A stretch of 64,000 nucleotides of DNA from Gp6-AA40 sp036742665 (GTDB lineage Bacteria > Acidobacteriota > Vicinamibacteria > Vicinamibacterales > UBA2999). Positions within the stretch are counted from its first letter, which is position 1; every line of letters starts with the position of its first letter. Below the pieces are notes generated by a model. The model searched no databases. It was given only the letters and a program-made list of their open reading frames with translations, and had not been told where the DNA came from. A program made the position numbers and the translations under genes. The DNA is taken from positions 1-64,000 of the forward strand of contig DAINQP010000001.1 of the NCBI GenBank assembly GCA_036742665.1, given 5' to 3'. Positions 15,916 through 23,477 of this stretch are shown here, in pieces.

Positions 15916-17144
15916 AAACGCTCGTTTCCGTCTGTGCCCTCCTGCTTCTCGTTGTGCCGGCGCACGCACAGAACACGGCCGACGCGCGATGGAACCGCTG
16001 GACTGGCTGCTGGGAGCTGGTCATGGAGAACTCGCGTGAAGGCGCGCCGAACCCGGCCACTGCGGGTCGTGCGTCGCGATCACAGCCGCGCGACGCCGTA
16101 CGACCGCAAGTCTGCGTTGAGGCCTCGCCAACTGGCGGCGCCACATTCACCACGAAGATCGGTACGCAGACGCCAATCATCCAGACCGTGATCGCGGACG
16201 GCACGGATCGTCCGGTAACCGAGGACAGCTGTACCGGTACGCAGCGGGCCGAGTGGTCGGCTGACGGTTTGCGGATCTACGCGCGCGCGGAACTGACCTG
16301 CAAAGGCGACCAAGGCACGCGACGTGTCTCGGGGCTGGCGATGCTCGGTCCGGACGGCAAGTGGACCGACGTGCAGTCAGTCGATATCGGTGGTCGAGAG
16401 AGCTTCCGCGTGCGCCAATATCGGCGCGCCGACGACAGGCGCACTGCGTCCGGTGTCGGTGCGACCGCCCTGACGCTCGACGACCTCAAGGAAGCGAGCG
16501 CGAAGGTCTCGCCGCGCACGATCGAAGCGGCGCTCGTCGAGACGCGCGCGTCGTTCAACCTCACCAGCAAACGTCTCCTCGAACTGCAGGATGCCGGAGT
16601 ACCCGCGAGCGTCGTCGATCTGATGGTGGCGTTGTCGTATCCCGATCGATTTGTCGTCGAACGGACCGCACCAATCGATCGTGCCCAGGCGCCGATCATG
16701 GACGACCCATTCATGCTTGGATGGGCCTTCGGTTATCCCGTATGGTCGGCCGTGTACGGCTTCTACTCACCGCTCTATGGCGCGTTCTCGCCGTACTACT
16801 ACTCGCCGTTCGCGTATCCGTACTACCGCGGATATAACCCGTACTACGGTTACTACGGCAACGGCTACTACACGATCGACCAGGGAGGCGGTGGCGGCGT
16901 GAATCTGCCAGACCAACCGAGTGGTCGCGGCCGCGTCGTCGACGGCCAGGGATACACGCGCGTCAGACCGCGTGAGAGCGAGCCCGTCGCCACGCAAACC
17001 GGCGGCAGGTCGACCGCGAGCTCGAGTGGCGGCGGCGCAACGTCATCGTCATCGTCGGGCAGCTCGGGTGGCAGCAGCGCGTCACCGGCGGGCTTCTCCG
17101 GCGGGGGCGGCGGCGACGGCGGAAGAACGGCGCAGCCGCGATAA
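15912..17144 (+). CDS. Secreted protein with Tyr/Gly- and Ser/Gly-rich C-terminal half
   Basis: The 410-residue protein has a signal peptide (TLVSVCALLLLVVPAHAQ). A lipocalin-like or beta-rich region follows (about 25-175: WTGCWELVMENS, CVEASPTGGATFTT, RAELTCKGDQGTRRVSG). Next comes a helical segment containing LLELQDAGVPASVVDLMVAL (about 210-232), a form seen in many secreted proteins of this lineage. Residues 265-320 are very tyrosine-rich (YYYSPFAYPYYRGYNPYYGY), and the last 80 residues are Ser/Gly repeats. The start overlaps the barrel gene stop by 4 nt. The function is not recognised. The low-complexity tail suggests an extracellular or surface-associated protein. Confidence 0.7.
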   Translation: MKTLVSVCALLLLVVPAHAQNTADARWNRWTGCWELVMENSREGAPNPATAGRASRSQPRDAVRPQVCVEASPTGGATFTTKIGTQTPIIQTVIADGTDRPVTEDSCTGTQRAEWSADGLRIYARAELTCKGDQGTRRVSGLAMLGPDGKWTDVQSVDIGGRESFRVRQYRRADDRRTASGVGATALTLDDLKEASAKVSPRTIEAALVETRASFNLTSKRLLELQDAGVPASVVDLMVALSYPDRFVVERTAPIDRAQAPIMDDPFMLGWAFGYPVWSAVYGFYSPLYGAFSPYYYSPFAYPYYRGYNPYYGYYGNGYYTIDQGGGGGVNLPDQPSGRGRVVDGQGYTRVRPRESEPVATQTGGRSTASSSGGGATSSSSSGSSGGSSASPAGFSGGGGGDGGRTAQPR

Positions 17145-17157
17145 CAGCCAACGGTCC

Positions 17158-17200
17158 GTTGGGAATTGGGAATTGGGAATTGGGAATTGGGAATTGGGGG
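17158..17200. repeat. Tandem GGGAATTG repeat
   Basis: An 8-base unit, GGGAATTG, is repeated about five times without interruption between two plus-strand genes. The same TTGGGAATTGGG wording appears at 21146-21257 and 28750-28843, also in intergenic positions, so it belongs to a dispersed family rather than an isolated microsatellite. Confidence 0.85.
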
Positions 17201-17223
17201 TTTAAAGAGCTATCCTCCCCGCC

Positions 17224-18609
17224 ATGAAGAATTCGACGGGGCGCCTGGCAGCTGGATCGATGATCGTCGTCGCGGCGATCATCACGGCAACGATCGCCGG
17301 CGAGGCACAGCAGACGCCGGCAGCAACTCCGGCAGCGGGCGGCCGTGGGCAAGGCCAGCAACAGGGTGCGCGTGGCGGCCGCGCTCCGCGCCCTGAGTGC
17401 CTGAACCCGAAAATTCCCGCCGCCGAGTGCAACGTCGGCGCGGCACCGATTCAGTGGGCCGATCCGGTCCTCGGCGATGGCCCATTCCTCGTCCAATCTG
17501 CGGTTCCCACCCATCGCAACCTGCGCGTCGTCGTCATGGCGAAGTTTCAGCAGCCGTGGTCGATCGCATTCCTGCCCGACGGCAGCATCTTCGTGACTGA
17601 GCGGCCTGGCCGTCTGCGCATCATCCGGAACGGCGTTCTCGATCCGAATCCGGTCCCGGGTGTTCCGCAAGTGCACGTGCAAGGCCTGCAAGGACTGATG
17701 GATGTCGTTCTGCATCCGCGCTTCGCGGAGAACAAGTGGGTCTACATCGCCTATCACAAACCGGTACCGAACCCGGACGCGCCTCCAAGTGTGAACGGTA
17801 CGGCGGCCATGGCTGGCGAGACGACGTTGATGCGCGGGACATGGAACGGTACGGCGCTCGTCGATGTGAAGGACATCTTCCGGTCCGGTGCGACGCGGAC
17901 CGAATCATCGCGCATCGGATTTGGCCGCGACGGCATGCTCTACATGACGATCAGCGCGTCAGGCACGGGCCCGGATGTCTTGCGCTCAGCCGATCCGAAC
18001 GACTACGCCGGCAAAACCGTGCGGTTTCGCGATGACGGGACCATCCCGCCCGACAACCCATTCGTCGACAGAGCCGGCTACAAGCCGGGCATTTACACAC
18101 TTGGCCACCGCAACGGGCACTCGATGGCGCTCAATCCGGAAACGGGAGAATTCTGGGTCACTGAGCAGGGCCCCAATGGCGGTGACGAAGTCAACGTGCT
18201 GAAGCCGGGGGCGAACTACGGCTGGCCGTACGTGAGCCACGGACGTAACTACATGGGACAAAAGATCTCGGACAACCCATGGCGGCAGGAGTTCGAGCCG
18301 GCGGCGGTGGTGTGGGTACCGTCGATTGCGGTGACCGGCGGGACGTTCTATACCGGCGATCGTTTCCCCGGATGGAAACGCAGCTTCTTCGTCGGCGGTC
18401 TTCGCGAGGGGGAAACTCCACGCACCGGGCAGATGCAGCGGATCGAGTTCAATGAGCGGTGGGAGGAAATCCGTCGCGAGCCCATGCTTCGCGAGTTGCA
18501 TCAACGAATTCGCGATGTTCGACAGGGTCTGGACGGGCTGTTGTATGTCGTCACCGGCGAGGATCAAGGAGCATTGCTCAGGGTCGAGCCGGGTGAACCC
18601 GTGCAGTAG
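17224..18609 (+). CDS. PQQ-dependent sugar dehydrogenase (soluble aldose dehydrogenase type)
   Basis: This is a periplasmic six-bladed beta-propeller quinoprotein that oxidises aldose sugars. The signal peptide is MIVVAAIITATIAGEAQQ, followed by an Ala/Gly/Gln-rich linker. Family motifs are PWSIAFLPDGSIFVTERPGRL, GLQGLMDVVLHPRFAENKWVY, RIGFGRDGMLYMTI, GTIPPDNPFVDRAGYKPGIY, LGHRNGHSMALNPETG and GPNGGDEVNVLKPGANYGWP. The C-terminal RIRDVRQGLDGLLYVVTGED is also typical. The length of 461 residues is slightly long because of the N-terminal linker. A second, shorter member lies at 51881-53110. The electron acceptor is not encoded next to it. Confidence 0.92.
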   Translation: MKNSTGRLAAGSMIVVAAIITATIAGEAQQTPAATPAAGGRGQGQQQGARGGRAPRPECLNPKIPAAECNVGAAPIQWADPVLGDGPFLVQSAVPTHRNLRVVVMAKFQQPWSIAFLPDGSIFVTERPGRLRIIRNGVLDPNPVPGVPQVHVQGLQGLMDVVLHPRFAENKWVYIAYHKPVPNPDAPPSVNGTAAMAGETTLMRGTWNGTALVDVKDIFRSGATRTESSRIGFGRDGMLYMTISASGTGPDVLRSADPNDYAGKTVRFRDDGTIPPDNPFVDRAGYKPGIYTLGHRNGHSMALNPETGEFWVTEQGPNGGDEVNVLKPGANYGWPYVSHGRNYMGQKISDNPWRQEFEPAAVVWVPSIAVTGGTFYTGDRFPGWKRSFFVGGLREGETPRTGQMQRIEFNERWEEIRREPMLRELHQRIRDVRQGLDGLLYVVTGEDQGALLRVEPGEPVQ

Positions 18610-18751
18610 GCACGCGTCCCAGCGTTCGTCACGCAGTTGTCGTTCGTCACTAAATGCACGCCGTTGGCGTCTGGAATACGCAATTCATCACAAATCGATT
18701 GAGCCGATGCTGGTAGGCCATCGAAGATTGCACGAAACAGGGGCTCGAGCT

Positions 18752-19418
18752 GTGACCCTACGCGAATTGGTCAGAACTGCGGCTGTGGTCGTCGCGGTCG
18801 TCCTGATGACGAGCGCTCGAACACCTGCGTCGGCAGTGATCGACGACAGCTTGCTGGTGCGCATTTATGACAACGCTGGCGTGCTGGCCAGCGAATTGGC
18901 ATCCGCGCTGCGGACCACCCACGACATCCTGCGGCGGGCCGATCTGGTCGTTGATTGGGTCCAGTGCCGTGCGCGCCGTGACGGCCCTGTGCCCGTCGTC
19001 TGTGACCAACCGCTCTCCTCTGAGGACGTCGTAGTTCGGTTGATCGACGGGTCTGACAAGGAATCCGGGGAACGCCGTGCGCTGGGCTATTCCCTCTTCG
19101 ACGCCAACGGCGTCAGCGGCTTCGCGACGGTCNNNNNNNNNNGCCGCGAAAGATCGACAAGTAGGCTACAGCCAGCGCGCGCAGTATCCGCGCGCCCCGC
19201 TACTCGGCCGCGCCATCGCGCACGAGATTGGACACCTTCTCTTGCGCTCGAACGCACACACCGAAGGCGGATTGATGCGTGAGGTGTGGACCGCTGAGCA
19301 AGTCGTGCGAAATCGACGTGAAGACTGGACGTTCTCCGCGGATCAGAACGGCGATCTCAGAAATGCACGGTTTGCCGCGATGAGCAACGCGAAGAAAGGA
19401 CGCCGGCCCCGCACCTAG
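18752..19418 (+). CDS. Secreted zincin-like protein, interrupted by an assembly gap
   Basis: An N-terminal signal peptide (VRTAAVVVAVVLMTSARTPASA) starts at GTG 18752, with AGGGG upstream; ATG at 18707 is an alternative. The frame is open to the run of ten Ns, and the sequence continues after it in a different frame with LGRAIAHEIGHLLLRSNAHTEGG. The HEIGH motif plus a downstream H is a zinc-protease signature. The frame change is best explained by an arbitrary gap length, so this is probably one intact gene in the organism. Substrate and partners are unknown. Confidence 0.6.
19133..19142. other. Assembly gap (10 Ns)
   Basis: Ten unknown bases interrupt the zincin gene. The coding frame before and after the gap differs by one position, so the true gap length is not 10, or not 10 modulo 3. 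Confidence 0.99.
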
Positions 19419-19631
19419 CGCCGCCTCAGAAAGTCATCCCTGTGCCGCGAGAAAACACCCGGCTGTTGTTCCGGCCCGGCACACGGTCCGCACTCCTGCA
19501 CGCGTGTGCAAAGAACTAGTAAGGCCAGTCCTTCCAACACTTAAGTACGCTCGTCGAGCGCCCGATAACTGGGAACAACAGTTGCTCAGTCTGGGCCCAG
19601 CGTTGGTCGTTACGAGAGCGTGCGAATAGTT

Positions 19632-20603
19632 ATGAAACGAATACTGCCCGGTGGGTTAGAGCGCGTGAACAAGGAACTGTGGGTCCTGTTCTCGCTATTT
19701 GCGATCGCGCTGCTGCTGAATCAATTGATTGCGGCGCAGCGGATGGTCCTCAGCTTCTACGTGCTGCCGACGATTGCCTCGGCGTATTTCTACGGCCGCA
19801 GGCACGGAACCTTAACGGCGTTCGCGAGCGTACTGCTCGTGGTCGGACTGCTCATTTTCCGGAACTCGACGCCCACGGACACTGGCCTTCAGGTTGGCGT
19901 CCCCTTCAATCAGTGGCTCGAAGTGGCGGTGTGGGGTGGCTCGCTCATCGTCACTGGCTACTTGATGGGCACGCTTTACGAGAGCAAGAACGCACAGATC
20001 AACGAGCTCCGTGAAACGTATCAGGGCGTGTTGATGATCCTTCGCCACTTCATCTCGAAGGACACCTACACTGAGAACCACTGCTACCGCGTCTCGGTCT
20101 ATGCCACGCGGATCGCCGCGCAGATGAACCTGTCGCCCGACCGCGTCGAGGATGTGCGCGCCGCCGCGCTACTGCACGACATCGGCAAGCTGGATATCAG
20201 CCGCGACCTGCTCTACAAGGCGGCGAAGTTGACGCGCGAGGAGTACGAAGCCGTCCAGGAGCACGTCTCGCGCGGTGTCGAGATGCTCGAGCCCGTCGGT
20301 GGGGCGCTGCGCCGTGTGATTCCGATCATTCTGGCGCACCACGACAAGTTCGATGGATCCGGCTACCATCCGACCAGCGGCGACAACATTCCGATCGAGT
20401 CGCGGATCATCGCTGTGGCGGATGTCTACGATGCGCTGACGAGCGATCGCCCTTACCGAAAGGCGATGTCACCGTTCGAAGCGCGCGATGTGATCACCAA
20501 CGGCGCAGAGACAGAATTCGATCCGAAAGTCATCGCCGCCTTCAATATGCTCTTTAAACGCGGCGAACTGGAAATCTGGTCAGCGCCGCTCTCCGCGGCG
20601 TGA
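19632..20603 (+). CDS. Membrane-anchored HD-GYP domain protein
   Basis: About 110 N-terminal residues form four likely membrane helices (LWVLFSLFAIALLLNQLIAA, LTAFASVLLVVGLLIF, WGGSLIVTGYLMGTLY and a weaker one). The HD-GYP domain follows: LLHDIGKLDI, the loop HHDKFDGSGYH in place of the usual HHE..DGxGYP, and AVADVYDALTSDRPYR. HD-GYP enzymes hydrolyse cyclic-di-GMP. The Pro-to-His change in the GYP signature and the missing Glu make activity less certain. ATG at 19632 is used; GTG at 19620 is possible. The pilin-like gene overlaps its stop by 4 nt, so signalling and pilus production may be linked. The stretch 19419-19631 shows no gene. Confidence 0.88.
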   Translation: MKRILPGGLERVNKELWVLFSLFAIALLLNQLIAAQRMVLSFYVLPTIASAYFYGRRHGTLTAFASVLLVVGLLIFRNSTPTDTGLQVGVPFNQWLEVAVWGGSLIVTGYLMGTLYESKNAQINELRETYQGVLMILRHFISKDTYTENHCYRVSVYATRIAAQMNLSPDRVEDVRAAALLHDIGKLDISRDLLYKAAKLTREEYEAVQEHVSRGVEMLEPVGGALRRVIPIILAHHDKFDGSGYHPTSGDNIPIESRIIAVADVYDALTSDRPYRKAMSPFEARDVITNGAETEFDPKVIAAFNMLFKRGELEIWSAPLSAA

Positions 20604-21133
20604 GCGACCACTCGCCGTCGCGAGGCTTCTCGCTGGTCGAACTGTTGGTGGTGGTCGCGGTGATGGCGATCATCACCGGCATCGCCATCCCGGCACTGCT
20701 GCAGGCGCGCATCACCGCCAACGAAAGTGCGGCCATCGCTTCGCTGTCGGCCATCCGCTCTGCGCAATCCACATTCGCGAACACCTGCGCGCGCGGCGGA
20801 TTCGCGCAATCACTCAACGATCTCGCGCTGCCGCCGGCCGGTGCGACCCAGAGCTTCATCTCTGAACCGATCGGCGCGAACGGCGTCATCCGCTCGGGCT
20901 ACGTCGCGAATCTCACACCCGATGTCGGTGCGATAGTGGTAACGCCGGCCGGGCAGACCTGCAACGGCTCAACCGCCGACGCAATGTCCGGCTACTTCGC
21001 CGAGCGCCATCCCGATCGCATCGGGATCACCGGACAGCGCGCGTTCGCGGTTGCCACCAGCGCTACGATTTACGTGAAGGACGACGGAACGCTGATCGCG
21101 CCCGGCATGGCCGGCGCCGCCACCCTGCGCTGA
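20600..21133 (+). CDS. Type IV pilin-like (prepilin) protein
   Basis: The short basic leader is followed by the prepilin peptidase site RG/FSLVELLVVVAVMAII, with Glu at position 5 of the mature protein. This forms the hydrophobic helix used for pilus or pseudopilus assembly. The remaining 130 residues are a small globular domain with cysteines at about 55 and 121 that could form a disulfide. The length of 177 residues suits PilA-like or minor pilins of Acidobacteria and Deltaproteobacteria. GTG start, overlapping the HD-GYP gene. PilT is encoded 2.3 kb downstream, so it probably belongs to a retractile pilus. Confidence 0.88.
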   Translation: MSDHSPSRGFSLVELLVVVAVMAIITGIAIPALLQARITANESAAIASLSAIRSAQSTFANTCARGGFAQSLNDLALPPAGATQSFISEPIGANGVIRSGYVANLTPDVGAIVVTPAGQTCNGSTADAMSGYFAERHPDRIGITGQRAFAVATSATIYVKDDGTLIAPGMAGAATLR

Positions 21134-21145
21134 GCGGCGCCGTCG

Positions 21146-21257
21146 AACCCCCAATTCCCAACGCCCAACTTCCAACCACACCCAAATTCCAACTCCCAAC
21201 AATATTCAATTGGGAAGTGGGAGTTGACAGTGGTTGGGCGTTGGTAATTGGCAGTTG
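21146..21257. repeat. Long TTGGG/CCCAA inverted repeat between convergent genes
   Basis: A C/A-rich left arm (CCAATTCCCAACGCCCAAC and following) faces a G/T-rich right arm (AGTGGTTGGGCGTTGG and following), which would fold into a hairpin of about 100 nt. The right arm is almost identical to 28809-28841. It fills the space between the pilin-like gene and the ParB-like gene, which converge, so it may act as a transcription barrier for both. Confidence 0.75.
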
Positions 21258-21261
21258 AGAG

Positions 21262-22380
21262 CTACGTACGCCCAGCCGGCACCACGATCGACAGCGTCGT
21301 TCGGCCTTCCGAACAATCGAGCGTGAGATGGCCGCCATGCAGTTCCGCGACACGGCGGGCCGCACGCAGCAGCACCAGCGCCGCGCTCGCCACGCTGCTC
21401 GATGTCATCGCCATGTCGGGCCACTCGCTCTCAGCCAGCTTCGATCGCCAGTAGTGCGGCAGTTCCGCGCCATCGTGCACGGCTGACAGCACCACGGTCC
21501 CATCGGCGCGGGAGTTGACCTGCAGCGCGATCACCCTCGAACGGCTGGCCTCGAAGAGGACCGCCGGTGCGAGAATCAACGCGCTGAAAGACGCCGCGAG
21601 CAGTTCCTCATCACCAGACACCGTCTCGCCAACCCGGCGCGTTGGCGCATCCAGCGTCAGGCCGCGCAGCCGGCGCTCCGCAGCGGTCTGCTCCACTGCG
21701 CGGTCGACAACCGTGCGGGCCGGCACTTCACGGCGGGCCACCGAGACGTCGCCCCGGAGGACACGTGCCGCGACGAGCAACTGCAAGGCGCGCGCAGCTT
21801 CGGCCCGAACGAGATCCACGGCGACGGCTTGCGTCAGCGTCGAGCCTGGCGACAGCAGATTCGCGGACGAGGCCACCGCTGTCAGACAATCAGCGAATGC
21901 CGCGAACGTCAAATCACCGGCCGGTGCCGGTGTGGGCGGTGCCACCCGGACGACTGGCTGGTCGGTGGATGGGGTATTCGTGGCTGCGGCAAGAATCGGC
22001 GCCTCGTCATCGTCGACACGTTCGATGAGACATGGCACTCGGCCCATTCCGGCAACAACGGCGGCGGCGAGCCGCTTGCGTCCGGCGATCACGAGGTGAC
22101 GGCCGCCGCGGCTGCGAACCAGCAGGGGCTGCAACACACCGTGCTTGCGAATCGACTCGACGAAGGCCGCTGACGGCGCATCCTCGTCGTCCTGGCCGGA
22201 TGACTCGAGATCCTGCACCTCGAGAAACCTGATGGGCGAGTTCAGCAGACCCGAATCGAGCTGCTCAACATAGTGGGCGTCGGCCCTCATGCGGTACCGG
22301 GAAGGTAATCCTTCCCGGACAGGCGGAATGGCATCTTCTCCGAGACGAAGGGCGTCCAGACCTGGGTCGATATCAGACAT
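21262..22380 (-). CDS. ParB/Srx-like domain fused to a degenerate histidine-kinase core
   Basis: The 372-residue protein has a ParB/sulfiredoxin-like N-terminal domain (about 50-125: AFVESIRKHGVLQPLLVRSR, then HLVIAGRKRLAAAVVAGMG, comparable to the ParB GERRxRA box). After a Pro/Ala linker come a helical, DHp-like segment and an HATPase-like end: RTVVDRAVEQTAAERRLRG, DEELLAASFSALI and RVAELHGGHLTLDCSEG. The N-box Asn is missing and the G1 box is reduced to HDGAE, so kinase activity is doubtful while the fold seems kept. No HTH like that of chromosome-partitioning ParB is seen. It diverges from a winged-helix gene near pilT. The role is unknown; sensing or scaffolding is possible. Confidence 0.7.
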   Translation of the reverse strand: MSDIDPGLDALRLGEDAIPPVREGLPSRYRMRADAHYVEQLDSGLLNSPIRFLEVQDLESSGQDDEDAPSAAFVESIRKHGVLQPLLVRSRGGRHLVIAGRKRLAAAVVAGMGRVPCLIERVDDDEAPILAAATNTPSTDQPVVRVAPPTPAPAGDLTFAAFADCLTAVASSANLLSPGSTLTQAVAVDLVRAEAARALQLLVAARVLRGDVSVARREVPARTVVDRAVEQTAAERRLRGLTLDAPTRRVGETVSGDEELLAASFSALILAPAVLFEASRSRVIALQVNSRADGTVVLSAVHDGAELPHYWRSKLAESEWPDMAMTSSSVASAALVLLRAARRVAELHGGHLTLDCSEGRTTLSIVVPAGRT

Positions 22381-22547
22381 GCGTGTGGTGGAAAGTGATG
22401 GGCGTACAAGGTTTACAGGGGGCCAGAGTTCATACCGAGTGGAACGGTTACGGCTGAGTATACCGCAGCACGAATATGCACGGACGGACTATTGCGGCTG
22501 GTCGCTGAACCGATAAGCCTTCCGGAGAACAGAAAACGGGCCTGACA

Positions 22548-22781
22548 ATGGAACGAGCTGCTGATGTGCCAGATCGCCGCGACCACGCTCGCCGCGCCGA
22601 AGTTGTCCGCTCAGTTATCGAAGAGATCGTCCATAACGGCGTACCGGTGCTGACCATCAGAGATATCGAAGATTCGCTGCAGGTCTCTTCGGACGCCGCG
22701 GCTCGTATCGTTGAACGCCTGGTCAGCGCAGGTCTGCTCGTTCAGGCACGCGAAGGCACCTGGATCAAGGTTTCTCCCTAG
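22548..22781 (+). CDS. Small winged-helix protein
   Basis: The protein has 77 residues. A helix-turn-helix pattern is visible (EEIVHNGVPVLTIRDIEDSL, then SSDAAARIVERLVSAGLLVQ), followed by a short hairpin wing EGTWIKVSP. This suits a DNA-binding regulator of the MarR/DtxR-like winged type in minimal form. It is the first gene of a plus-strand run leading to pilT and diverges from the ParB-like fusion, so it may regulate this locus. No strong ribosome site is visible. Confidence 0.65.
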   Translation: MERAADVPDRRDHARRAEVVRSVIEEIVHNGVPVLTIRDIEDSLQVSSDAAARIVERLVSAGLLVQAREGTWIKVSP

Positions 22782-22833
22782 TCCCGCACGCGTCCACTGC
22801 ATTTTCATCGACACCTGCCGATAAACAGGTCCA

Positions 22834-22965
22834 GTGGAAGCCCTCGTCCTCATCACTGTTCTGGCCCTGACCGTTGCCGTCGCCGCTGGTCTCGCGAAGG
22901 GAGTTCTCAGCCTGGTGCTCCATCTCATGGTTGACGGCTCTCCGCGAATCGCCGCTGCCCGCTAG
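22834..22965 (+). CDS. Small single-helix membrane protein (43 aa)
   Basis: A GTG-started frame, with an AGG five bases upstream, encodes EALVLITVLALTVAVAAGLA, a clear membrane helix, followed by KGVLSLVLHLMVDGSPRIAAAR. It lies between the winged-helix gene and the pilT-linked gene, in the same direction and with short spacers. Its small size leaves doubt, but the hydrophobic pattern and placement favour a real gene. No function is recognised. Confidence 0.45.
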   Translation: MEALVLITVLALTVAVAAGLAKGVLSLVLHLMVDGSPRIAAAR

Positions 22966-22989
22966 GTCCGAGCTTACAGTTCGACTCGG

Positions 22990-23463
22990 ATGTCCCAGTT
23001 CAAGGTTGACAAGGAACGTGTCGCCGCCAGTCTCGCTCTGGCCACAGGTCAGATGGTGACGGGCTGCTTCTTCGTTATTGGATCGCTCAACAACGCCGCC
23101 GGACGCGAGCGGATCGGTGACCTGCTCAACGCCGAGGATGGCTTCTTTCCTTTCCAGCGCGACGACGGTCCGACGGTGCAGTACAACCGCGCACACGTGG
23201 TCTTGGTGCGTTTGCCGGCTGGCGTGGACGAAGAAAGGCTCGAGCCGGGCTACGACGTCGCACAGCGGCAAAACGTGATCATCACGCTCTCGACTGGTGC
23301 TCGCATCGACGGCATCGTCACTGTGTATGGGCCGGTCGGCTACGACCGTCTCAGTGACTACACGCGCCGCGCCAAACATTTCAGATACGTGGTCACGCCA
23401 TTCGGCTCGCTCATCGTCAATGCCGACCACATCGTGGAAGTCATCGAAAAGTCCTCGTCGTAA
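22990..23463 (+). CDS. Conserved-looking hypothetical protein upstream of pilT
   Basis: The 157-residue soluble protein has no signal peptide. A beta-rich pattern is evident (QMVTGCFFVIGS, YNRAHVVLVRLPAG, QNVIITLSTGARIDGIVTVYGP, FRYVVTPFGSLIVNADHIVEVIE), perhaps a small barrel or Sm/PilZ-like fold. It ends 14 nt before pilT, whose ribosome site lies in the gap, so the two are almost certainly cotranscribed. That suggests a role in pilus retraction or its regulation. The family is not recognised from the sequence. Confidence 0.7.
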   Translation: MSQFKVDKERVAASLALATGQMVTGCFFVIGSLNNAAGRERIGDLLNAEDGFFPFQRDDGPTVQYNRAHVVLVRLPAGVDEERLEPGYDVAQRQNVIITLSTGARIDGIVTVYGPVGYDRLSDYTRRAKHFRYVVTPFGSLIVNADHIVEVIEKSSS

Positions 23464-23477
23464 CCGGAGAACCTCCA

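Noticed and set aside
17158..17200. Possible CRISPR or promoter in the GGGAATTG repeats
   Set aside because: The unit is 8 bases with no spacer; it is a simple tandem repeat of a dispersed intergenic family.
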